Source: JBBTRN01 sp038065175
GTDB taxonomy: Bacteria; Patescibacteriota; Doudnabacteria; UBA920
Assembly (NCBI GenBank): GCA_038065175.1
Contig: JBBTRN010000009.1
Span: 1 to 59,129, forward strand
Direction: 5' to 3'
DNA: 59,129 nt
Positions within the stretch are counted from its first letter, which is position 1, and each line of letters opens with the position of its first letter. The notes beneath the pieces are model-generated. The model made no database searches and was not told the origin of the DNA. It was given only the letters and a program-made list of their open reading frames with translations. This document shows positions 1-6,661 of the stretch, piece by piece. Made by a program: the position numbers and the translations under genes.

Positions 1-338
1 AAAAAATTCTTCTGTGGGTGGGAATTATATCTTTGGGCGGTTCAAAAAAGAATTCGGATTTTTCTGAATTAGGCAGTGTAATTAATCAGTCTCCAAACAT
101 TAAAACAATCATTTTAATTGGCCAGGAAGCGGGAAGGATAAAGGACGCCATTGATGCTGCGGGCGCGTGCCCGCCGACGAGGCGGGCAAAAAATATGCAG
201 GAAATCTTTGCGCAGATAAAATCCGCCGCAAAACCCGGCGATGCCGTTTTGCTTTCTCCCGCTTGCGCGAGCTTTGATATGTTTAAAAACTATAAGGACA
301 GGGGAGAGCAGTTTAAAAAAATGGTTGATTTGTGGTAA
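1..338 (+). CDS. murD: UDP-N-acetylmuramoyl-L-alanine--D-glutamate ligase, C-terminal part (5' end off window)
   Basis: The open frame enters from the left edge, so only about 110 C-terminal residues are present. They carry the end of Mur ligase domain 3: an ILGG-like strand, then DFSEL, and the conserved tail LLSPACASFDMFKNYKDRG, which is diagnostic of MurD. MurD adds D-glutamate to UDP-MurNAc-L-Ala in the cytoplasm. Oddity: residues encoded around 165-190 (ACPPTRRAK) come from a GC-rich palindrome with 8-bp arms (168-175 and 181-188) inserted in frame. In many bacteria ftsW follows murD directly; here ftsW is 5.2 kb downstream beyond an accessory block. Confidence 0.9.
   Translation, partial: KILLWVGIISLGGSKKNSDFSELGSVINQSPNIKTIILIGQEAGRIKDAIDAAGACPPTRRAKNMQEIFAQIKSAAKPGDAVLLSPACASFDMFKNYKDRGEQFKKMVDLW
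168..188. repeat. Short palindrome inserted in frame within murD
   Basis: Perfect 8-bp arms TGCCCGCC and GGCGGGCA surround a 5-nt loop. The segment is far more GC-rich than its surroundings and is translated in murD without breaking the frame. Confidence 0.7.
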
Positions 339-369
339 AAATCTCCAATTCTGTAGTTTTGTAAGATAT

Positions 370-448
370 TTGCATAGATTAATGTTTTTATGCATAGATT
401 TTATTCAATCTTGCATAGATTTAGCTATTGTGATATCATTAATCTATG
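370..448 (+). promoter_or_regulatory. Promoter with three iteron-like repeats and an inverted copy over the start codon
   Basis: TGCATAGATT occurs at 371, 391 and 412, spaced 20 and 21 bp, about two helical turns, so all copies face one side of the helix. A 12-bp inverted match to 373-384 lies at 437-448 and covers the ATG of the next gene. A promoter TTGCAT (411-416), 17-bp spacer, TATCAT (434-439) places the transcript start at or next to the ATG at 446, implying a leaderless mRNA. The third repeat overlaps the -35, as expected for autoregulation by the downstream HTH protein (inference). Confidence 0.65.
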
Positions 449-1165
449 AAAGAAAACCTATTAAATATTGGCCAGGCGGCTATAATTCTAGGAGTCTCGA
501 TTGACACACTGCGCCGTTGGGACGAGAACGGCAAGCTAATTGCAATCAGAAAGGAAGGCGGTACTCATAGGTACTATCGAGAAAATGACCTCGAAATTTT
601 TTCCAGTGACCTTTTTAAATTCGCAACAGAGTGGATTCAAAATAACTCTGATTTTCCAGGCAAATTTTATTGCCAGACAAGTTCTGTTTTCCAGGCTAAA
701 CTGACAAAAATGGAGTACGAATTAATGGGTAAACCAGGCTTTGAAAAATTATATTCGTTAATAGTACTGGTTGCAGGGGAGATTGGCGATAATTCCTTCG
801 CCCACAACTTGGGCAAATGGCCGGATACGCCTGGAATTTTTCTTGGCTACGACATACAGAAAGGGATTATTGTCCTAGCGGACAGGGGTTTGGGCATTTT
901 GGAGACGTTAAAACAAGTCCGGCCAGACCTTCCTAACCATACCACAGCTCTTGAAGTCGCGTTTACAGAGTTCATATCCGGCCGGGCGCCCGAGAAGCGA
1001 GGGAACGGCCTAAAAGCTGTCCGCGAAATAGTCGCTGCCCAACCGCTGGATTTATATTTCACAAGCGGCGACGCGGAAGTGCGCATGCAGGGAACTGACA
1101 AGTCCTTCCGCGTTACGCGCGGCCAGCATATTCTGCGGGGATGTTTAGCAAAAATTGAATTTTAA
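446..1165 (+). CDS. MerR/excisionase-type HTH fused to a GHKL (anti-sigma-like) ATPase domain
   Basis: Residues 1-60 match the MerR/excisionase winged HTH (NIGQAAIILGVSIDTLRRWDENGK, then GGTHRYY). The C-terminal half has GHKL ATPase motifs: an N box EIGDNSFAHN near residue 112, a G1 box DRGLGI near 146 and a G2 box RGNGLKAVREIV near 183. There is no histidine phospho-acceptor or transmembrane segment, so it resembles SpoIIAB/RsbW-type switch kinases rather than a sensor kinase. The next gene is a STAS-like DUF4325 protein, the expected partner class for such a kinase. I infer a DNA-binding partner-switching regulator that controls its own iteron-bearing promoter. The regulated genes are unknown. 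Confidence 0.7.
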   Translation: MKENLLNIGQAAIILGVSIDTLRRWDENGKLIAIRKEGGTHRYYRENDLEIFSSDLFKFATEWIQNNSDFPGKFYCQTSSVFQAKLTKMEYELMGKPGFEKLYSLIVLVAGEIGDNSFAHNLGKWPDTPGIFLGYDIQKGIIVLADRGLGILETLKQVRPDLPNHTTALEVAFTEFISGRAPEKRGNGLKAVREIVAAQPLDLYFTSGDAEVRMQGTDKSFRVTRGQHILRGCLAKIEF

Positions 1166-1197
1166 AATAAAATTTAAATAACTTAATATTATTCGTT

Positions 1198-1491
1198 ATG
1201 AAACTATTATTGGAAAAATTTGGAAGAACACTAATCTCGCGTGAATTGGGCAGTGAAGCCCTGAAAGCATTCCAATCCACTTTGCGCGAAATTGGCCCGG
1301 ACGAATTATTGGAAATTGATTTTTCCGGTGTTTTAACGTTATCCCCCTCATGGGGAGATGAATTCCTAAGCCCTTTGCTTAACCAACTGGGCGATCGCCT
1401 TGTCCTTTTAGCCAGCGACAACCTTTCGGTTCAGGCAACAACTAATATACTTCAGGAAGTTAACAAGCGTCCGTTTAACACTAAATCATAA
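1198..1491 (+). CDS. STAS-like domain protein (DUF4325)
   Basis: This 97-residue cytoplasmic protein has the DUF4325 signature: a beta strand with EIDFSGVLTLSPSWGDEF followed by a helix and the strand RLVLLASDN. The family resembles STAS domains such as SpoIIAA and usually sits beside GHKL ATPases. It starts 32 nt after the HTH-ATPase stop, so the two are probably co-transcribed. Likely role: partner whose binding changes the state of the ATPase (inference). No obvious phosphorylatable motif can be assigned with certainty, although the SPSW serine lies near the position used in STAS antagonists. Confidence 0.65.
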   Translation: MKLLLEKFGRTLISRELGSEALKAFQSTLREIGPDELLEIDFSGVLTLSPSWGDEFLSPLLNQLGDRLVLLASDNLSVQATTNILQEVNKRPFNTKS

Positions 1492-1519
1492 TCCTATCAT
1501 CTGTTTGAATTACGTAATT

Positions 1520-1578
1520 AATTACATATTTATTTATCCCGTTAGATAATAAAACATCTAACCGGGAAATATGTAATT
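1520..1578. repeat. Nested inverted repeat upstream of the AbrB gene (CCCGTTAGA family)
   Basis: Outer arms AATTACATATTT (1520-1531) and AAATATGTAATT (1567-1578) are perfect. Inner arms CCCGTTAGAT (1538-1547) and ATCTAACCGGG (1556-1566) pair with one bulge. The inner motif recurs at 35700 and 35785 in front of rmuC, so this is a dispersed palindrome family. It ends 16 nt before the AbrB start codon and may be an operator or an RNA hairpin. Confidence 0.6.
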
Positions 1579-1594
1579 CGGCAAGCCACATTTT

Positions 1595-1771
1595 ATGGGC
1601 GTAAGAAAACTAAGCGAACATAATATTCGAAAAATAACCAAACTCGGCAACAAATCCCTTGCCGTGACTTTGCCGGTGGAGATGGTAGCAAAGTTGAAAT
1701 GGAAGGAAAAACAGAAGGTTGTTGTTAAGCAAAAAGGCAAAACACTTATTATCAAGGATTGGAAAAAATAA
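1595..1771 (+). CDS. AbrB/MazE/SpoVT-family DNA-binding protein (probable antitoxin)
   Basis: 58 residues: MGVRKLSEHN, then IRKITKLGNKSLAVTLPVEMV, which is the swapped-hairpin barrel signature of the AbrB/MazE family (K-L-G/N-x-S-x-x-V-T-L-P). It is lysine-rich at the C-terminus. Antitoxins of this type bind their own promoter as dimers, and a nested inverted repeat lies just upstream. A possible toxin partner is the 159-residue gene at 1943, 171 nt downstream. The ORF is short but has a strong family match, so I consider it real. Confidence 0.75.
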   Translation: MGVRKLSEHNIRKITKLGNKSLAVTLPVEMVAKLKWKEKQKVVVKQKGKTLIIKDWKK

Positions 1772-1777
1772 AATTTG

Positions 1778-1864
1778 ATGAAAAATCTTTTTGAAAATTA
1801 CACTCAATCCATCTCGTCTAAATTTTCTCACGGGGAAACAAGTGAAGTGAGTACCTCACAATGA
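1778..1864 (+). pseudogene. 28-codon ORF resembling the 5' end of a restriction-methyltransferase gene
   Basis: The peptide begins MKNLFENYTQSISSKFSHGETSE and then stops. From memory, this resembles the N-terminus of type IIG/ISP restriction-methylases, where a similar G-E-A-T/S-E-H segment introduces the catalytic part. No remainder of such a gene is in the window. It may be a 5' gene fragment like those at lepA and atpG, or a chance ORF. Confidence 0.25.
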
Positions 1865-1942
1865 GAGCATGCCCCATTAATTACAATATTTAATCATGTA
1901 ATTTAATGACTTACATTTTCTTGAAGAAAGTAGAAAATAATT

Positions 1943-2422
1943 ATGGAAGACGTTTCTAATTACGAAAAAATCAAAGAAGACAGTAAAAGGTTTTATGAGC
2001 AAATTAGGAAAGTCGCTTGCCCAGCTTTTGGACAGCCGGTGTTTTTTAATGCTGAGGGCTTTAACCATCTAGTTTATAAAAACCAAAACCGCGAACGCGA
2101 CAAGAATGTACAGATCATGAAATTTAAGCTTTTGCAGTTGGCGCAAAAATTAATTGGCCTTACTACTACTTATCAGGAGTATGAGGAAAGTTTACAGGAG
2201 TTTAGGGTGAAAAAATTTAAAAAAGCAATTCAGGAAACTAAAGTAGTGAAATATTGGGGAATAATTGCCATTTTAGAACATAGAAAGTTTAAAGTCATAA
2301 TTAGAAAAATCGGGGATAACGGCCAGTTTCATTTTTGGAGCGTTATTCCAGCCTGGGTCACAAATTACCATCGCGATATTAAACTTGTCTCAACAATGAA
2401 GGGTGACGCGAAAGAAGATTAG
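1943..2422 (+). CDS. Putative BECR/PBECR-type nuclease (possible toxin)
   Basis: 159 residues, predicted cytoplasmic. The sequence has a conserved-looking core: CPAFGQPVFFNAEGFNHLVYKN, later VKYWGIIAILEHRKFKVIIRKIGDNGQFHFWSVIPAW. The H near the front and the R-K-I-G...Q-F-H-F-W-S-V-I-P segment recall the phage Barnase-EndoU-ColicinE5/D-RelE-like (PBECR) nucleases, but I cannot prove the match. It lies downstream of an AbrB-type protein, so a toxin role is plausible. The 171-nt gap and a fragment between them argue against a tight operon. Otherwise it should be read as a conserved hypothetical. Confidence 0.5.
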   Translation: MEDVSNYEKIKEDSKRFYEQIRKVACPAFGQPVFFNAEGFNHLVYKNQNRERDKNVQIMKFKLLQLAQKLIGLTTTYQEYEESLQEFRVKKFKKAIQETKVVKYWGIIAILEHRKFKVIIRKIGDNGQFHFWSVIPAWVTNYHRDIKLVSTMKGDAKED

Positions 2423-2434
2423 ACAAACAAAAAT

Positions 2435-2514
2435 CCGCCTCTTGGCGGTGCTTGAGATGTGCTTGCTTTCAGCTTATGTATTAGCCGAATAGGGCTGACG
2501 CCCCACAAGCACAT
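2435..2514. other. Hairpin-forming intergenic sequence
   Basis: A small hairpin CCGCC-TCTT-GGCGG (2435-2448) is followed by a larger one with perfect 9-bp arms ATGTGCTTG (2457-2465) and CAAGCACAT (2506-2514) and an inner CAGC/GCTG pairing. There is no U-tract, so a simple terminator is unlikely. A TATAAT at 2613-2618 may be the -10 of the next gene. The rest of 2423-2648 shows no gene. Confidence 0.45.
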
Positions 2515-2648
2515 ACTCATTATACACAACGTTAGAAAAATTGTAAAGTTACATAACATAGTATTTTTCCCCTTATATAAAGCAAAACGGTATATTTTAT
2601 CCACAAATTAACTATAATTAAGCGGCCCAACAAAAATTAAAAATTCCC

Positions 2649-3269
2649 ATGTCATACACATACAACCCAATTTATTCGCACTTTAAAGGCAATAATATTA
2701 CCAGGACAGAGCTTATGGAGCGGATGATGATAGAGACTATTTTAAAAAGCAAAATGCCTGACCAAAACAGGGCTTGGAGTAAAGTTTTTGAACTTAAACA
2801 TACTTCTGCGGTCACGCAGTTCGGCAGAATACTAGCCCAAAAACGGGGGCTTGACCCTTCTCTGGCCGCGGTTATTTGCGGTATGCACGATATTTATGTT
2901 TTTACCACGGGACGCGTTACCGACCATGCCCACAAAGGCGCGCCAATTGCCAGAAAGGTTCTAGAAAAAACCAAAAAATTCACTGCAGAGGAAATTAAGC
3001 TTATAACATCAGCAATTTATAACCATAGTGACAAACATATAGTCAGCAAAAATCCTTACGCGGAATTAGTAAAAGATGCCGACGTTCTAGACTGCGGCCT
3101 GTTCGATGGGGCACACGATGCGTATGTTTATGAAAAATCGCCCGAAAACTGCAGAAAATATTTTGGGCGCATTAAAGCGGTGCGTAAGGAACTGGGTTTA
3201 CCCAGGGACCCGCAATGGGACAGTATAGATTATGTAGAAAGGGGAAAAGCTTATCATGCCACTCATTAA
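2649..3269 (+). CDS. HD-domain metal-dependent phosphohydrolase
   Basis: 206 residues with the HD superfamily pattern: H51, H80-D81 (GMHDIYVF), H126 (NHSDKH) and D143/D145 (KDADVLD). HD proteins hydrolyse phosphate esters, often nucleotides or cyclic dinucleotides, using a bound metal. The substrate cannot be told from sequence. Its 3' end overlaps the next gene by 14 nt, and the following PEP-synthase-like pair and ftsW are separated by 2 nt each, so it leads a tightly coupled operon. No transmembrane segment or sensory domain is evident. Confidence 0.75.
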   Translation: MSYTYNPIYSHFKGNNITRTELMERMMIETILKSKMPDQNRAWSKVFELKHTSAVTQFGRILAQKRGLDPSLAAVICGMHDIYVFTTGRVTDHAHKGAPIARKVLEKTKKFTAEEIKLITSAIYNHSDKHIVSKNPYAELVKDADVLDCGLFDGAHDAYVYEKSPENCRKYFGRIKAVRKELGLPRDPQWDSIDYVERGKAYHATH

Positions 3270-4635
3270 ACTCTTTTCGCGGGAATATAGCGTTCAATAT
3301 ACCGAAGCCTCCATTCGCTCTCTTTCAAGGGAGGTCAAAGCTCACCTGCCGGCTCTTTTACGAAGCCAGGCGTACTTACCAGAGGACAAAAACGAAGCTT
3401 GTTATGCCGATGAACGAGAATGGAAAAACTTGCTTAAGAGCCTCGAGAAAAAGTATAGGGCAGAGCATTCCTTAAAGAAATTCTTCAAGACCTTTCACCA
3501 TTTTGGGAAAGCTTATTTAGCCCGAGCAAAAAAAATAAACCGGATAAATTTAAATAAATTAAGTAACGAAGTACTTGCAACGCATTATCGCGCTTATCAA
3601 AAGATTTTAACAGTTTACAGCGCATATTTATGGATGGGCTATTTACTTGCTTCCGGCGATCACTTAAAAAAATCCAAGGCAATACTTGAAAAAAAAGAGA
3701 TCCGCGACGAAAGAGTTGTAAATGCCTTATTCAGACCAAAAAAACTCTCCAGTATTTTAAGTCTGCAAGAGAAGCTTAGTAATTTAAAGGCTAAAAAGCT
3801 TAAACTGTCGTCTAAAGAGATAAATCAAATTAGTAAAAATTACAGTTGGATGCCTTGTTTAGACATTCAAAATGATCCTTGGACGACTCGGGAAATAAAA
3901 ATTTTTTTTGCCCATTTAAAACCTTCCCTGAAACCTCTGTCTTTTGTAAGGGCTACGCAAGTAGCTAATCTAAAAAAAGCCGAACTTAAGCAATTTGAAT
4001 TATTAAGCGAGCTTACCTATGTCAAAGATATGAGGGATGAATATAGGCGGCGAGCGATTTACTATATTTTGCCTTTGTTTAACGCAATCTCTCTAAAGCT
4101 AGCTGTGAGCAGGCATCAGCTCGCTTATTTTACCTCTCAAGAAATTATTAAGGCTTTAAACGCACACCGGAAGCTCGAAAAAAAAACCGCGCTAAAAAGA
4201 CAGGCTGGGTTTTTAATTTACACCGAAAAATCAAACATCAAAGTACTTACCAGTACCTCTAAAATAGCCAAATTCAAAAAATCCCGATTAAGCAAAAATG
4301 TCGGCGAAAAGCTAGAGGTAAAGGGTCTAGTTGCCTCTCTTGGCCAGGCTCGAGGAAAAGTTAAGATCGTCTTAGGGATTAAGGATTTAAAAAATGTAAA
4401 AAAAGGCGATGTAATGATTGCGATTACCACGCATCCTGACTTTGTGCCAGCCATGCATAGAGCCGCCGCCATAGTCACCGATGAGGGCGGTCTTACCTCA
4501 CACGCCGCCATTGTGTGCCGTGAGCTGGGGACACCTTGCATTGTTGGCACCCGAATTGCGACTAAAATCTTCAAGGACGGTGATATTGTGGAAGTGAACC
4601 CGAAAGACGGGATAATAAAGAAAATTAATATTTAA
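3256..4635 (+). CDS. PEP-utilising enzyme, swivelling phosphohistidine domain with a novel N-terminal region
   Basis: 459 residues. The last ~85 are the mobile phosphohistidine domain of PEP synthase/PPDK: VMIAITTHPDFVPAMHRAAAIVTDEGGLTSHAAIVCRELG, with the catalytic His in the TSHAA motif. The first ~340 residues are lysine-rich, mostly helical and unfamiliar, and do not look like the PEP-binding TIM barrel. The ATP-grasp half is the next gene, 2 nt downstream, so the domain order is reversed relative to normal PEP synthase. I infer that the pair phosphorylates something other than pyruvate, perhaps recognised by the N-terminal region. Stalled relatives of rifampicin phosphotransferase are an alternative. 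Confidence 0.7.
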   Translation: MPLIKLFSREYSVQYTEASIRSLSREVKAHLPALLRSQAYLPEDKNEACYADEREWKNLLKSLEKKYRAEHSLKKFFKTFHHFGKAYLARAKKINRINLNKLSNEVLATHYRAYQKILTVYSAYLWMGYLLASGDHLKKSKAILEKKEIRDERVVNALFRPKKLSSILSLQEKLSNLKAKKLKLSSKEINQISKNYSWMPCLDIQNDPWTTREIKIFFAHLKPSLKPLSFVRATQVANLKKAELKQFELLSELTYVKDMRDEYRRRAIYYILPLFNAISLKLAVSRHQLAYFTSQEIIKALNAHRKLEKKTALKRQAGFLIYTEKSNIKVLTSTSKIAKFKKSRLSKNVGEKLEVKGLVASLGQARGKVKIVLGIKDLKNVKKGDVMIAITTHPDFVPAMHRAAAIVTDEGGLTSHAAIVCRELGTPCIVGTRIATKIFKDGDIVEVNPKDGIIKKINI

Positions 4636-4637
4636 AA

Positions 4638-5555
4638 ATGTATATAAAAAGCTTCGACGAGCTTTCAAAAAGCGATTCGGATATGGCTGGCGGTAAGGGC
4701 GCATCCCTCGGAGAAATGACTAAGGCGGGTCTGCCGGTTCCGCCTGGTTTTGTAATATTAGCCACGGCCTTTGATGAATTTTTAGAAGCATCTGGTTTGA
4801 ACTCAAAAATTACAGCAATTCTAAAAAACTTTTCCCAAGAAAACGCTTCACATAAAATTCGGGGACTAATCGAGGAAGCTAAAATTACAAAGGACTTGGA
4901 GGCTGAAGTCCTAAATGAATTTAATCAATTAAAGGCAAAATTCGTGGCAGTCAGATCGAGCGCAACATTAGAAGACAATAAGACTGCTTCCTGGGCAGGA
5001 GAGCTGGAAACTTTTTTGAACGTAACTAAACACGATTTAACTAAATCAATCTTAAAATGCTGGTCATCCCTTTTTACGCCAAGGGCAATTTTTTACCGGT
5101 ATGAAAAAAAATTAAATAAACGGAAAATTTCGGTTGCTATCGTGGTACAAAAAATGGTGCAAAGCAAAATTTCTGGGGTTTGTTTTACCGTGCATCCTGT
5201 AGCCAAAGATAAAAATTTAATGGTAATTGAAGCCGGTTTCGGGCTTGGTGAATCAGTCGTAAGCGGCCTAATCACTCCCGATACCTATATTGTTAAAAAA
5301 AATAATTTAACCATTACTAACATTGCCGTATCCGTACAAAAGTTGGCCATAATTTTGGATGCGAGGCACAATCTCAGCAAAAAGCTTGATCCAAAAACCG
5401 GCGGAAAACAAAAATTGCCTAAAAGGCAAATCATTGAGCTTGCGAAAATCTGTAAAAATATTGAAAAGCATTACAAAAGTCCTCAAGATATTGAATGGGC
5501 TTATCAGGGTGGAAAATTTTATATAACTCAAGCTAGACCAATAACGACTCTGTAA
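4638..5555 (+). CDS. PEP synthase/PPDK ATP-binding (ATP-grasp) domain protein
   Basis: 305 residues covering only the nucleotide-binding domain (PPDK_N): GGKGASLGEMTKAGLPVPPGF at the start, VRSSATLEDNKTASWAGELETFLNV in the middle, EAGFGLGESVVSG, and DIEWAYQGGKFYITQARPITTL at the end. The swivelling His domain is encoded just upstream and no PEP/pyruvate barrel is present. The ATP-grasp domain would transfer the beta-phosphate of ATP to the partner histidine. It is followed 2 nt later by ftsW. Not a complete PEP synthase. Confidence 0.8.
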   Translation: MYIKSFDELSKSDSDMAGGKGASLGEMTKAGLPVPPGFVILATAFDEFLEASGLNSKITAILKNFSQENASHKIRGLIEEAKITKDLEAEVLNEFNQLKAKFVAVRSSATLEDNKTASWAGELETFLNVTKHDLTKSILKCWSSLFTPRAIFYRYEKKLNKRKISVAIVVQKMVQSKISGVCFTVHPVAKDKNLMVIEAGFGLGESVVSGLITPDTYIVKKNNLTITNIAVSVQKLAIILDARHNLSKKLDPKTGGKQKLPKRQIIELAKICKNIEKHYKSPQDIEWAYQGGKFYITQARPITTL

Positions 5556-5557
5556 AT

Positions 5558-6655
5558 ATGCCAAAAAAACCGACAATCGACAGCCAGTTATTGTTTTTAA
5601 TTTTTTTGCTTTTAGGCTGCGGCCTAGCGGCATTGTATTCAGCTTCCACAGTGGAGTCTTTTGAAAATTTCGGCAACACCACCGGGTATATTTTCCGCCA
5701 AGTGGTTTACGGCGTGGGTATCGGTACGGTTCTGATGCTGGTTTTTTCAAAAATCGACTACCATAAGTGGCAAAAACTACTCCCGCTTATTATCCTTGTT
5801 TCATTAACTTTATTAGCCTTAGTGAAAGCCCCTGGTATAGGGTTTTCTTCCGGCGGAGCTACCAGATGGATCCATGTTGGGCCCTTGTTTTTCCAGCCGG
5901 CTGAATTGGCCAAACTTGCCATAGTGCTATATTTAGCGGCCTGGGCGGCAAAAAAGCATTCGGAAAAAACGGATTTTGTTTTTGGCCTTTTGCCCTCGTT
6001 GATAATTATTGGGCTTTTTGCCGGGCTTATCCTTTGGCAACCGGACTTTGGCACAATGAGCGTGGCATTGTGCATAGCCGCGGTTATGCTGTTTACTTCG
6101 GGCGTGAGCTTGAAGCATTTTTTTTGGCTGAGCCTGGCCGGCTTAATTTTTTTGCTGATGATGATTAAAATCGAGCCGTACCGCTGGACAAGGGTCATAA
6201 GCTTCCTTAACCCGGGGTTCGACCCCCAGGGTTCGGGATACCAAATTAGCCAGGCGCTTTTGGCAGTGGGAGCCGGAGGTTTTTGGGGCTACGGCTATGG
6301 ATTGTCCCGTCAAAAGCACAACTATTTGCCCGAACCCATGGGAGACTCTATATTTGCCATTATTGCGGAAGAATTAGGCTTTGTCAGAATAATATTACTG
6401 CTGATTTTATTCCTGGCTTTTTTCCTTAAGGGCAGGCAAATCGCCAAAACTGCCCCGGACACCTTTGGAAGGATGATTGCAATTGGCATTACAGTATGGA
6501 TAATTTCACAGGCTTGCATTAACATTGGCTCAATGGTTGGTATTGTGCCCCTAACTGGCGTGCCGCTGCCCTTTTTTTCTTATGGCAGCTCATCAATGGT
6601 GGTAATCTTAAGCGCAATGGGAATTTTATTGAACATCAGCAAGCAAAGAAAATAA
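5558..6655 (+). CDS. ftsW: FtsW/RodA/SpoVE-family peptidoglycan glycosyltransferase, probably FtsW
   Basis: 365 residues with about ten membrane helices and the SEDS signatures: LYSAS near the start, GGATRWIHVGPLFFQPAELAKLA, the acidic QPDFGT, SYQISQALLAVGAGGFWGYG-like and FGSGxS-like PLPFFSYGSSSM at the end. SEDS proteins polymerise lipid II with a partner PBP. FtsW is preferred over RodA because of the usual murD-ftsW adjacency and the presence of ftsQ and ftsB elsewhere in the window. It is coupled to the accessory ATP-grasp gene upstream and to the DUF4012 gene 6 nt downstream. Confidence 0.85.
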   Translation: MPKKPTIDSQLLFLIFLLLGCGLAALYSASTVESFENFGNTTGYIFRQVVYGVGIGTVLMLVFSKIDYHKWQKLLPLIILVSLTLLALVKAPGIGFSSGGATRWIHVGPLFFQPAELAKLAIVLYLAAWAAKKHSEKTDFVFGLLPSLIIIGLFAGLILWQPDFGTMSVALCIAAVMLFTSGVSLKHFFWLSLAGLIFLLMMIKIEPYRWTRVISFLNPGFDPQGSGYQISQALLAVGAGGFWGYGYGLSRQKHNYLPEPMGDSIFAIIAEELGFVRIILLLILFLAFFLKGRQIAKTAPDTFGRMIAIGITVWIISQACINIGSMVGIVPLTGVPLPFFSYGSSSMVVILSAMGILLNISKQRK

Positions 6656-6661
6656 CTTCTT

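Noticed and set aside
411..448. Iterons as a replication origin
   Set aside because: Only three short repeats next to a regulator gene, with no DnaA boxes, AT-rich unwinding region or rep gene; an operator is the simpler reading.
3215..3475. ORF overlapping the HD and PEP-utilising genes in another frame
   Set aside because: It is a frame shadow of two well-supported genes.
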